NCBI GenBank assembly: GCA_001692895.1
Contig: KV748216.1
Location: forward strand, 620,001 to 684,000
DNA from: Cenococcum geophilum 1.58
Lineage: Eukaryota; Ascomycota; Dothideomycetes; Gloniales; Gloniaceae
DNA: 64,000 nucleotides
Direction of reading: 5' to 3'
Both the position numbers and the translations under genes were made by a program. Each line of letters opens with the position of its first letter. Positions within the stretch are counted from its first letter, which is position 1. This document shows, piece by piece, positions 31,934 to 42,166 of the stretch. Below the pieces are notes generated by a model, which was given only the letters and a program-made list of their open reading frames with translations, made no database searches and was not told the origin of the DNA.

Positions 31934-33165
31934 TACTTCGTATAGAATAACTTTCCACTAATTATAACCAATTATTACGCCAATATTTAAAAGCTTTAAG
32001 GGCTCTTCTTCTCGCGCCTTTACCTTTATATCCTGTAATATAACCCTTTTCCGATATATGTTTAAGGGTTTATATTAAGCTTCTTTCCTACGACGGCGTT
32101 TTATTTATTTTATTATTTAAGGACTAATTCTAAAGTAGAATTTATTATAAAAAGCGACGTCTTTCTAAAGGTAAGAGTTAGGGCGTATTAGGAGTTGAAT
32201 ATTAATCTAAATAACCCGGCGTTTAGCTTATGGTAGTGTTAATTCCTTCTCTTCTTTATAAACAGCGTTTATAAGTCCTTTATTATCTTTATACGCTTAT
32301 AAATGACTTTGCGGTTTAATTATTTAATAGCCTATAGGCTTAAAGTGGTATGTTTAAGGTAAAGATCCGCCGGCTTCTTGCGTAATATCTAACTAAGGCT
32401 TTCCTTTGTTATTGAGGGGAATTAAATCGTTGTTAAGATAGTTGGCAATTGCGGCTATTTCTAACTATGTAATTAACCTTTTCTTTCCTTATAGATTTGG
32501 ACCCTTATCCTTTTAATTATAGCGCGTTTGTGTCTCGTTTAAAGAAAGGATTCGGCTTTAAATACGCTCTATAATACTAGTAACTTTATAAATAAGAGAC
32601 TAAGGGATTAGGAGGCCGAGCTCTTAAGAGTAAAGCTTTGCGTAGAGTACTCCACACCGCTGTGGGGTCTTAATTTGGCCTTCTGTACACGCAAGATCTA
32701 GAGGAGGTGTAAAATGACGTGCGTGAGTCTTACGGGATCGAATGCGGGCCATTTATGCTCTTGAATTGATAAATTGGTTGGTTTATTTACATGTAAACAG
32801 TAGATTTTTGGTATTAACGCACGTGCTAATTTCGGCCTGTTTTTACTCCGCCGTAGAGCACCCCTATACTACGTCAACGGTAGGAAAAATACCGTTAGGT
32901 CGTTGCTCTGAGACTCCCATAAGGGAGTGTCCTGATTGTCTATCTTGCCCTGTCTGCCATTCGTACCATGCTTCCAAACGATTGTAGGTTGCCGTAAGAC
33001 TGCCGTAAGGTCTTGTATGCCTGCCCTTCCCACCCTATATCCGTGTATATACGTCGCCCCGCCTGTGGTCCTCCTGCTTGCAGCATGAATTCAGTCCTAT
33101 ATGACCTTCCACCCCAAAAGAACAGCGGGATAAACTAGGTGTCTTGTCCTAGGGCCCCAACCTAG

Positions 33166-33907
33166 GTCCCCTATCCCCTATCTCCGCATCCAATAACGTG
33201 CTCAACCTAGTGTTGTACTCCCAGCCAAGTACCTATGCTGCCGACGATACCAGAATAAAGCTGGGTAGACTAAGGTATAGAGGAAGACGAAATACCGAAT
33301 GCCGTGCGTTTGGTAAATCTAGGCTGTCGGGTAGGGTGTAAGGCGGGTGATTGAGAGGCTCATCACAGGCCTCCCACCTGCGAGGTGTATGTAGTCGACT
33401 GCGCGTATAGTAGTTATACCGTATAGGAGGAAGGAGACGCCAGAGGTAGATTGCCGTGGTTCGATAGCTCGAATCGTACGAAGAGACGTAGTAACTGTGT
33501 TCTTCAGTCTCTGCTGGGGCTCACCCTCCCAGCAAGAAAATTTTTCCCGTCGCCACCACGTCGCAGCGCCCGCGATGCACTACCGTACGTACGTCTCTCC
33601 GTTTGCTCTAACAGTCTATTGACACGATCCTGATGGAACACCAATAGTACTGCTAGGTTCCCGGGCTCCACCGCGTGGAGGTGCAGAGGCCGATTTCATG
33701 GAGCCCTTTATTTTTAATTAGGTAATAGTACTAGGACTTTAGGTTATTATACATTAAAAAGAGATATAATAATATAAAAGAGAGGACTGTAAAATAGCGA
33801 AGTGGATAGTGGGGGGTGGGTGGGATATGTCTACGAAATCCAAAACTCCGCCTGAACGCATATGGTCTTACACATTCACTACAGTGCATCCCGTGCTTAC
33901 ATCTCGT
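33166..33907. other. GC-balanced non-coding stretch downstream of the NLR gene
   Basis: This is non-RIPed sequence with balanced base composition. Small open frames here have no recognisable content. Near 33690-33780 an AT-rich segment (TTATTTTTAATTAGG, AATAATATAAAAGAG) separates it from the NLR 3' end and may include the gene's transcript end. It contains the inverted repeat CTCCACCGCGTGGAG at 33667-33681. No gene is supported. Confidence 0.5.
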
Positions 33908-36900
33908 TCATCTACTCCAGTACCAGACCAGGCTGTCAAATAAGTGGTTCGGATCCTTATCTTCAGGCAAGTCCTTGCCAAAAACAGAATGGAGGTATTC
34001 CATTGCTTCTGCTTGCAACCCGGCCGCCTCTTTACGTACCCCGGGACCCTGGGCATCGAGGACACTTCCTAGCTTCCACTTGGCGCGAGCGGCGAAAGTT
34101 GCCCAATCGGAATTTTGCGCATTAGCTGGATGTTGTGCGATATCCAGTGCCTGGCGGAAACATCGTCTACCATAATGTCAGTTGCGATATCCGGCCATTC
34201 TATATATTTTAAAGCGCCAAAACTCACTCAGCTTCACGTAGATCGTGACCTGGGAACTCAGGCATCGCAAAGATGGTACCTATCTTGTGCCAAGAATCCC
34301 CAGTCGTAGGATGGTTTGGGCCTATTTCCTTCAAATACACCCGCAGGGCTTCTTTGTGGAGTGCAATCGCCTCATCGTACTTCTTGAGCCTCAACATCAC
34401 GTTACCTAAAGTGTACTGAGCACCCTCTCGGTTTACATTAGGCTGCAGAAGAGCTTCTTGGAGTATATCGTATGCCCTTTGAAGGTCTCCACTCCACAAG
34501 TAGCATGAGCCCAGGTTTTGCATAAGGTTACCCATGCTGCATTCTTTCTCCATCCCAAGCCGTTCGCAGTGCTCGATCGCTTGCCTATGGAACTCTTCCG
34601 ATTCAGCATATTGTTCAACAGCGACGTAGGCTATTCCGTGATTGGACAGAAGCCTAATGTAGAATGTCGATTCGAGCAGCTCGGGCCTTTCTTTCGCAGC
34701 TTGATCAAGGTGCAATTTTGCTAACTCGATCGCGTTAACAGCATCCCATGACCTGACCATCTCGCTGCATAGACGGCATTGGTAAAAATACAGCATGGAC
34801 TGTTGATAGTGATCGGAGTTGGTGGTTTGCTTGATCAGCTCTTGCGCATTTCGAAATGCCTGCTCTCCGAGGGCGTATTGGCCAGACTCGTACCCGTAGC
34901 TGCAAGTAAATTAGCTATCTGCTTACTACTCCCGTATGTCTCGCGGCAACAAACTTCAAAATCTTGGTCAGACACTTCAGAAGTAGCTTTGACCCATATT
35001 CGGATATGCTGCCAAGGCATCGAGAGTGGACGCTTTGGACGTGGCTCAAGCACTTCTCAATGGTGCTCCATTCCTTGGGTTGTCGCACGGACGAGAAGTC
35101 ATCCTCTGGTATGAAACTGTGAATTAGCTCGATTGCAAGCTGTACAACACCTCTAAGTCGCCGTGGATTTTCGCTGAGCTTGCGGAAAGTGGCGTCCTGA
35201 AAGAAACGGTGAAGACTGAGACAGCGGCTGTGAGGGTTGTAATCTACCAACGATTGGTTAGCGAGCCCCTCGACCGCACTCAAGACGCTGAGCTGGTCCT
35301 GAAGGAACTCTCCATAGTCGGGTCTAATATCTGTGATGTAGAACAGCTCCATGGGTATGGAGTCTGGATCGAGTAGTGCCACAGTATCTAGAAGATCGCG
35401 TGAGTGGTCTGAGAGAGTGCTTGAAGACATAGTCCACACGTCAGCAACGGTCTTATCGTAGCCGGGGATGTTGAATCCATCAATCACGTTGAACCAGCGC
35501 TGATATATGGTTGCGAATTGCGCCACGGGGCATCTTTTGCTTTTCATGAATGACGCTGCTTGGCGGAGAGCAAGAGGCAATCCGCCGAATTGGCGTGACA
35601 GGGCGTTAGCGGCCACCAAATCCTCGTCAGTCAAAACATATCCTTTGGGCAGCAAATTTAGGAGATACCTGGCCCCCTGCTCGTCGTCAAACGCTTTAAT
35701 ATGTAAGCCTTGCTGCGCGAAGCCTTCTTCGCGAGTTGTCGGGTTGCGGCTTGTGATGACGATGGAGCCACGTACTGAATTTGGCCAGTAGGGCGACAAT
35801 ACCGACGGATCGTCCGCATTGTCAAACACAAGGAGGAACGGCTTCGCTAGCGGCCAGTCAGCTCCGACTGGCATGTATAATGGTACAGCCAATTTTTGTT
35901 GGTTAGGAGGCGGTATCTCGACGAACCTAAATGATTCATCCAATGTAGAATAGCCTGCCGAGTTTGGCCTTCAGCTGTTGTGATCCCTAATACCCTCGCT
36001 AGATGAATGTATTGGCTGTCTAGTTTGCCTGGAGTGTCCGCATACATCCACAAAGTAACACTGTATCTTTCAAAACGGCGATACATGTATTCCTTTGCCA
36101 CCGAAGACTTCCCGCAGCCACCAAGTCCATGTAATACAATACTTCGCATGCCGGTGTGCTTCGAGCGGTTCGAAAAAAAATGCGAATCCAAGTCCTGAAA
36201 ACAGTCCTCTCTACCAAAGAATTGGTCATTTTTAACACAATTCTGAAGAAAGCGGAACGGAAAGGTTATAACTGGTGGCGGGCTGGGTTTCGGAGCAAAC
36301 GTTTCGAGGAGCTTAAGCATGCCTTGATCCCGTTGCTGAGAGGACTGAAGCCCCGCAGTATTGACTTGAAGGTCGAGATGTCTGGCTTGACGCTTGATTT
36401 TCTCTTCGCACTTCGAAAATCGGCCTTCTAGGCTAGTAGAGAAGAAGACTCGCAAAACGTTCACTAGAACATTTAATCAGTTTTGTTACGGGTTTGGCAA
36501 AGTTTTGAGTAATTACGAAATGGTGGTCTTCGAAAGTATAGGATTGCCTCGACAATGAAAGCAACGAACTCGCTACAAGTTTTCTTTATACAATCGGTAA
36601 GCTGCGCGTAATCCGTTGCCGGAAAAAGCTTCGTCCATGCCTCAAATATCGGCAGATAGATTGAAAGTGTCTCAAGCATGTCGAGAACTTTGCCATGTAA
36701 CTGAGATCTACGGCTGGATACCTAAGAAATTTAGTGGTCTTGAAAGATGTACTCTTTTTTTTCCGTTTGATCAATTAACCGGACTCCAACAAGGGGAAAT
36801 TATACCTCCAAGAGTATCCTTATCCCTCCCCAAATGAAGCCAGCTGCCATGGAGCCGTGGCCAACAACAGCGTCAATGGCCATTCCGAAAGACCGGATAT

Positions 36901-37279
36901 GCGACAAGACCGGGCTAATTCGTTCTAATAGACGCTGGAATAGGCATTTGTCATACTTCGCTCGCAGCGGTTCGAAAAGTGCCCCTAATGCATCTTGGTC
37001 AAGCGATGCGTTGCAGCGTATATGTAGACAAAAACCTCTGTCGCGCGCGTTTAGCTTTTGTAAATGTTCCTTCAATACTTCTTCCCAAATATTAACCGTG
37101 CTAGAGTTATTTTGAGTCTTGTTGGCCTTCGCAACAAGTAAACTTGTAGCATTTGTTGTGCTACTTGGCTTTACTTTGCGCTTAATTACGGTCGTGGAAG
37201 TCGATTGGTCTTGGGAATCTCCCGAAGACGTCCCTACCAATGCCGAACCGTTGTATTTGGTAGATGTATGATTTAACAT
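33908..37279 (-). CDS. NLR-type immune-receptor-like protein (DUF7708-like, NB-ARC, TPR)
   Basis: This is the only intact gene in the window. Proposed exons (minus): 37279-36806, 36721-36517, 36427-35927, 35867-34955, 34899-34228 and 34166-33908. They total 3024 nt (1007 aa plus TGA), with all phases consistent and no stop. Introns are 84, 89, 59, 55 and 61 bp with GT-AG ends; several have CTAAC/CTGAC-like branch sites. Residues 1-62 are Ser/Thr/Asn-rich. About 65-225 resembles the fungal DUF7708 domain (GFIWGGIRILLEV at the exon 1/2 joint). NB-ARC follows: P-loop GLGGCGKSS (327-335), Walker B FLLVFDNADD (404-413), GSIVITSR (427-434), GGLPLAL (488-494). TPR units occupy about 690-960. Such proteins act as cytoplasmic STAND switches in non-self recognition and heterokaryon incompatibility; ligand and output are unknown. 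The frame stays open upstream to about 37402, so an extra 5' exon is possible. Splice sites were chosen by eye; the first two introns and the 34954 donor (GTTTGT) are least certain. Confidence 0.9.
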
Positions 37280-37900
37280 GAGCGAATCATCCTTGATTCT
37301 TCTGTTTATCGAAAGTAAATCGGCCGCTGAGCCTTTATCCGTCTTTGTGTAGTAGCTATGTCGGCGTAAGGTTGCTGCTGCAAGTGCAGGTGTGGTTTAG
37401 AATCATCTTGACAAATCATTGTCCCACATGGCCGCGCCTATACAGGCGGCACCTTCATTTTTCCAGCCAAATCATATTCGAGGCGAGCATTATCCACAGA
37501 AATTGGCTAACGCCAAAATGGCTGATCATATTTGATAATACAAGGCTATAAGTCCGTGACGAAACTCGTTGCCTTCAGAAAGGTCGTCATACCCCAACGT
37601 GTGCTGACATCAAAGGTCACCGGTGGGAATGTGGTGCACACCTATTCGACAACGGTGATGGTCCTTCAGTTGACGGAATGCGTAAAGGCTGATGGCGTCA
37701 AATCCGTGGTGTGTTCAATTGGGGTGCGATTAGAAACGGGGCGTTTCGATCCTTCAGTTGATGGATTCTCCAGATGAGTAACCTATTAATCGAAGCAGAT
37801 CTGCGGGGTTACGCCGCCAAGCCACCCTCCATTTTCTTTTGGGTCCGAACCTCGGAGAATGTAGGAGAAAGCTCGGCTACTTTTAAAATACGCCACGTTG
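37280..37900 (-). promoter_or_regulatory. 5' region of the NLR gene
   Basis: This is GC-balanced sequence upstream of the NLR start. A possible splice acceptor (TTGCAG, minus strand, ending at 37378) lies in an open frame that extends the N-terminus. The word TCCTTCAGTTGA.GGA occurs twice, about 88 bp apart (near 37664 and 37751). No core promoter element can be named. Small + strand open frames here lack recognisable content. Confidence 0.35.
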
Positions 37901-38257
37901 TAAAACTTACACTAGATAAACCTTAAAACGTAACACTTATACTTACTAAGTTTTAAACACTAAATTACTTTAAAGTTACTAATATAATTTCTTATAATAT
38001 AATATTTAATAATATCTTTAATATATATAGGATAGCATTATCTTATATTTTAAAATAGTCGATAATATATAAGTACTATCTACTTTTTTAAGCTCTACCT
38101 ATCTTAAATAGATTTCTAGTCTATCCCAGATATTATACGCGTAGCTATATATAACTACCTATACTAATAGAAATAATGTAACCCCTAGCCAAAGATCTCT
38201 TTATAAATGGTAATAAATAATAACGTTAATATTATTATCTCTTGCTTAATATCTAGT
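37901..38257. other. AT-rich transition, unassigned
   Basis: Base composition changes sharply near 37880 from balanced to AT-rich with a TA excess. I see no frame or repeat partner before the flanking repeat starts near 38258. Confidence 0.4.
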
Positions 38258-38780
38258 GCGGTCCTCTAAGAATCTATATAGACTTATACTATTAGATAGG
38301 TATATAAAAAACCTTCAAGGGAAACGTAAGAGGTAATACTTTAGATAGTATCTATATTATACTAACGGAAGGAAAAATACTATTAAGTCACTACTTTAAG
38401 ACTTAGTTAGTTTAAATAGGAAGGATTTATATATATAGAGCTATAACGATATAGCCTAGAGGCTGCATACGTGGTATTATATGCAGTATAGTATAACGGA
38501 TATAAATATATAAAAAAAGACTTAGTCGGGGAGGGGAATATAAAATTCCTATCCTATCTTATCTACTACTTTAACTATACTTCTATATCTTATAGATTGC
38601 CGTAAATTGCTATATAGTATATACCCACTCCTAGCCCCCCTAAATCTCTATTATATATATATATATACGCGCCGCCTACAGTCCCCCTACTTATAGTATT
38701 ATAATTTAGTCCTATATAACCTTTCACCCTAAAGGAGTAATAAGATAAACTAAAACAACTAAGTATTTTATCTTAGGGCC
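38258..38780 (+). repeat. Flanking direct repeat, right copy (RIP-mutated)
   Basis: It matches 30916-31034 joined to 32859-33165 in the same orientation, mostly with C-to-T and G-to-A changes. It lacks the mariner-like insertion but carries a 110-bp LINE tail at 38408-38517. The match is cut at 38780 (TTAGGGCC) by the second Gypsy-1 copy. Confidence 0.75.
38408..38517 (+). mobile_element. LINE 3' tail, copy D (severely 5'-truncated)
   Basis: The last ~100 bp of the LINE family plus an A-rich tail (GGATATAAATATATAAAAAAA). It is flanked by a 9-bp duplication AGACTTAGT at 38399-38407 and 38518-38526, absent from the left copy of the host repeat. It is complementary to the left ends of the copies at 44251 and 48862. 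Confidence 0.85.
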
Positions 38781-39075
38781 TATAGCGGGACTAACCTAGT
38801 TATAGTAGAAATGTCTTAGTGAAACTCTTAATAGATAAAACCCAATACTTTAACCAAATTCTGCCGAATTCTACCGAAGTCTATTAAAGACTGCGTGCGT
38901 ATATACGCACGTATTAACCGCCAAGACCCTTAACCATTTATTTATAAGATTCTCGCGTTATTTCTTTCTCTTCTTTATGCAACATCTTATTCTCTATAAA
39001 AGCTATACCCCTAGATTTATATAGAATTTATATTGCTTCTTTAAATCTATTCTAAAGCCTTTTCGCGTCCTTATA
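38781..39075 (+). repeat. Gypsy-1 copy 2, 5' LTR (295 bp)
   Basis: It aligns with the complement of 21005-21348 from TATAGCGGGACTAACC (formerly TGTAACGGGACTAGCC) to CGCGTCCTTATA. It is about 50 bp shorter than the other two LTRs. The 5 bases before it are GGGCC, and the matching second copy of that target site is not in the window. Confidence 0.8.
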
Positions 39076-39541
39076 TTACATTGCGTTAATATAACTACTA
39101 CTAAAATAGTAAACAAACTTAAACTCCCTATGTTAACTATAATATAATAGTCCTTTATAGATATCTTAGCCTAATAGCAAGCTGTAATAATGTTTAGCAC
39201 TAATAATTGGTTAAAGCAATCCGCGCAGAAGTTCGTAATATTAAAGTACTTATATTAAAGACCCTAATAGCAGCACTACCTATGAATAAGATTAAAATGA
39301 CTATATCTAAACTCGGTCTATTAAACATGAACTTGAACTGGTAATAGTAGATTAACCTATGCCTGAAATAAACCTAATACCTATTATAAAACCTAAAAAG
39401 CTCTCTAATCCTCTAATATTTAATAGAAATTAAAATAACCTACGTCCCTTTATAACTAAGCTTTGTTGTAAACTTTTGAGGAACTATAATTAATACCTTA
39501 CTAAAGTAAAGACGCTATATAAACTATAGACCTATTCTTCT
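39076..39541 (+). pseudogene. Gypsy-1 copy 2 gag, first part
   Basis: It is collinear with the complement of 20990-20470. It begins with the same leader (GTTAATATAACTACTACTAAAATAG) and gag start. Cut by the insertion at 39542, it continues at 41024. Decayed by RIP, with no intact frame. Confidence 0.7.
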
Positions 39542-41023
39542 CCTATTGGTTGCAAAATATCGGGAACTCGCTAAGAGTCATGACGTGCGTATCTACCCCA
39601 TTATCAAAACAGTACACCCCCTATAACCCTACTATTATAGCTCCAATATATATAAATAAGGACTTATTTATAGCTTTACTTTAAGGCTATAAAATAAAGT
39701 TTTATTTATATAATTTAAAGCTAAATTAGTAGAGCTATAGGGGGTACCCTACTAAGGCTATAAAACTTAAATTAAGGCTCTACGCTAACTAATATAGCCC
39801 CTCTCCCCCTAAAAATAAGTACCCCGTATAGCTCTACCAATTTGGCTTTAAATTATATAAATAAAACTTTATTTTATATTCTTAAAGGAAAGCTATAAAA
39901 TAAGCCCCATATTTATATATATTAGAGCTATAATAATAGGGTTATAGGGGGTGTACTATTTAATAGTAGGGTAGATGCGCATATTATAGCTCTTAGCAAG
40001 GTCCTAATATAGTTGTTTTAATAATATTAGTAACTTAGAGCTAAACGTCGCATATCGCCCATTTTATTAAAACTATATACCCCCTATAATTTTACTAATA
40101 TACCTTTATATTTTATAAATAGGGTATTATTTTATAGCCCTTTACTAAAGCTATAAATCTGGCCCCTATTTATATAATTTAGAGCTATATTAGTAGGACT
40201 ATAAGAGGTAAAGCTAATTATCGCGTATTTCCCACCCTTTTAAAATAATATACATGTAACGGAATTCCCCAGAAGGTACATATCAGATGAGACAGAAGGA
40301 GGTCTCATCTATGTTCCAGAAGGAGGTCTCATCTATATTCCAGAAGGAGGTCTCACCTATATTCCATCTACGTCCCAGAAGACACGGTCAGACAGATAAG
40401 GGGCAAAGGGTTTTGCTGGCGTCTTAGAAAGATTATATAGGGAGCTGGTTCTCCTCTAGAGAAGAACCAGCGATTAGTCTCTGAATAGAAGTGGTCAGAA
40501 GCATTTGTCCTTTAATACGTGAAACTCATTCTACCTTTAACTTACCTTCTATTTACCTTCGACTTACCTTTTACTTACCGGTGACACTGTCGATTAGATA
40601 ATCATACGTTCCGGTCAGGCTGGCCTCTTACAATACACCTTATAACTTTATTAATATAGCTTTAATTTATATAAATAATAGCTAATTTTATAGCTTTATT
40701 CTAAATTTATAAAATTAGCCATTATTTTTAAAATATAAAGCTATATTTGCGGAGCTATAGGGGGTGTTTTACTAAAGTTATAAAATTTTAAATTAAGGCT
40801 CTGTACTAACTAATTTTGGCTACCTTACCCTAAAACTAATACCCTATAATACCCCTAATAGTCCTACTAATATAGCTCTGATTTATATCAATGGGGGCTT
40901 ATTTTATAGGCCTAGTAAAAGGCTATAAAATAAAGCCCTATTTATAAAATATGAACGTATATTAGTAAAGTTAAGTAAGTTACCGATATTATTGGAACGG
41001 CTATATTTTACAACCAACAGTAA
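39542..41023. mobile_element. Composite foldback insertion
   Basis: A ~1.48-kb insertion in Gypsy-1 copy 2. Its ends are short inverted repeats (TTGGTTGCAAAATAT near 39547 and, in complement, TTGGTTGTAAAATAT near 41010). Inside, the word ACACCCCCTATAA or a close variant appears about six times in both orientations (near 39612, 39948, 40088, 40636, 40768, 40852). Each is followed by an AT-rich hairpin, so 39590-39970, 40065-40220, 40633-40790 and 40850-40960 fold back on themselves. No coding frame is visible. A solo LTR sits in one hairpin. It appears to be several non-autonomous foldback elements nested or tandem in one carrier. Confidence 0.6.
40255..40632 (+). repeat. Solo LTR, family T (378 bp)
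   Basis: It starts TGTAACGGAATTCC and ends CTCTTACA, flanked by ATACA at 40250-40254 and 40633-40637. It contains three 24-bp direct repeats (40293-40364, unit CAGAAGGAGGTCTCATCTAT plus 4 bases) and a run of TTTACTTACC-like words near 40535-40580. It has balanced base composition, no RIP and no second copy in the window. It splits a foldback arm. Confidence 0.93.
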
Positions 41024-42166
41024 AATAACATCTTTATTAATTTTAAAATCTCCATTCTACTACTAGGATAAACGTATAATAACGCCAGCTGTAAATGTAT
41101 CGCTATTATAAAGGCTAAAAACTTATAATAATAGAACTAAGATTTTACCAGTTTCCTTTAAAAAATTTATGCCTTATTAGCGAACTAGATTAGAATAAAG
41201 CCGCAAGAGTTACCGCGCTTTATTAAGCTATTTTAGATAAAATTACAGCCTAGTTAGTAGGTGGAGAACTGCTAAAAGACCTATCTAAATTTACTATAAT
41301 ATGCTAACAAATTAATAAGAACCTTTAATATAATAAATCAACTTATTCTTTAAAGCTAACTATACTTTATATTTAAAACTCTACACAACTAGTATATACC
41401 CTAAAGCGTAACCCTTCTCTAAAACTCAAAAGCCTTATATATAACCATATAGATCTTAATACTCTTAATCTTATATACTCTTAAGGACTAATAAATAAAG
41501 AACTTAATCTCTAAATAGAGAATGCTTTAGATATAGTAAAAAAAGGATACATTTAATGGAATTGCTAAACTTACCCCTTTAAAAAGGTCCGCCGTAATTT
41601 CCCCTAGTCCTTAAACTATACTTATACTATAAATTGTGCTTAGTTGCTATAAAGTATTTTATATTTAATTAACTTAGAAAACAAATTATCTTAAGGCTAA
41701 GTTACGCCCTAAGATAAAAGCTAGAAGAGTATAAGTATTTAGGCGCTTCCTACGCTACTATATAATATAACTCCTTTAATATACTTAATAAAATTTAAAT
41801 ATCTAAAAATTAGAAGAAAGTATAAATCCTAATAAATAGTGGTGCTATTATTATGGGCTTTATTAATAAAAACCATATAAAAACTTAACGCCTAAATTTA
41901 AAGGAACTTAATAATCCCTAAGGACTATAAAGCTTTAATAGTAAACCCTTAATATATAGCGAACTAATATATTATACTCTTATAAAAAAATAAATGGGCG
42001 AATACCTTAAATACGTATAACGTGTCCCGCCTCTACGTCACTATATAATTAAAAAGACTAAAAGTGCTTATAAACTTGTTATAAGCGCGGTAGAATCTAA
42101 TATATATACTCTTACAATATATTTCTCTATTTATAACCCCCTTAAAGTAATATAAGGTAATACTTA
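41024..42166 (+). pseudogene. Gypsy-1 copy 2 gag-pol, second part
   Basis: It is collinear with the complement of about 20460-19430. Shared words include CTTTATTAATTTTAAAATCT at its start and AATAGGGTATTCGC-type decayed text further on. It ends in the ACTTA target site of Gypsy-4, and the frame resumes at 48601. Confidence 0.75.

Larger units (their letters stand above)
31150..32560 (-). pseudogene. Tc1/mariner-like (DDE) transposase
   Basis: This is a decayed transposase inside the terminal inverted repeats. On the minus strand, near 32150-32100, LQKDVAFYNKFYFRISP resembles the first catalytic block (WSDE-like, Asp lost to RIP). IKRRRRKEA follows. After MITE-2 the frame gives KITTKVYIEVVLLLLKDKLL near 31480-31420, then GLTLYQNADSAYKS near 31410-31370 (from Q-DADSAHxS, carrying the second Asp). 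FITLLGVFLDFSILKSLQ near 31330-31280 is the third block. The family assignment is by motif order. RIP stops inactivate it. Confidence 0.7.
31035..32858 (-). mobile_element. Mariner-like DNA transposon
   Basis: Terminal inverted repeats of about 60 bp start CTCTACGGCGGAGTA at 31035 and, in complement, end at 32858. They continue through GGCCGAAATT and CACGTGCGTTAA. Both ends are followed outward by CACCCC (31029-31034 and 32859-32864), giving a 6-bp target duplication. The other copy of the host repeat (near 38345-38365) has only one such site, so it serves as a natural empty site. The interior encodes a decayed minus-strand transposase and is interrupted by MITE-2. Confidence 0.78.
30916..33165 (+). 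repeat. Flanking direct repeat, left copy (split by mariner-like element)
   Basis: Two parts, 30916-31034 and 32859-33165, match 38258-38780 in the same orientation. Examples are TGCGGTCC near 30924 and 38260, AGGTAATAC near 30999 and 38331, and AGTCCTATATGACCTTCCAC near 33092 versus AGTCCTATATAACCTTTCAC near 38710. The part right of the insertion is largely unmutated, while the right copy is strongly RIP-altered. The repeat class is unknown. It has no frame and brackets the NLR island on its telomeric-unknown left side. Confidence 0.75.

Noticed and set aside
33448-33480. tRNA-like GGTTCGATAGCTCGAATC
   Set aside because: It looks like a T-arm, but no acceptor stem, anticodon arm or D-arm of correct spacing is present.
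32742-33633. Two small + strand open frames left of the NLR
   Set aside because: The first crosses the mariner-like terminal repeat and flanking repeat. The second has no recognisable content or splice context.
33816-34724. Several + strand and alternative-phase open frames under the NLR
   Set aside because: They are shadows of the minus-strand exons, and the NLR exons explain the coding signal with consistent splice phases.
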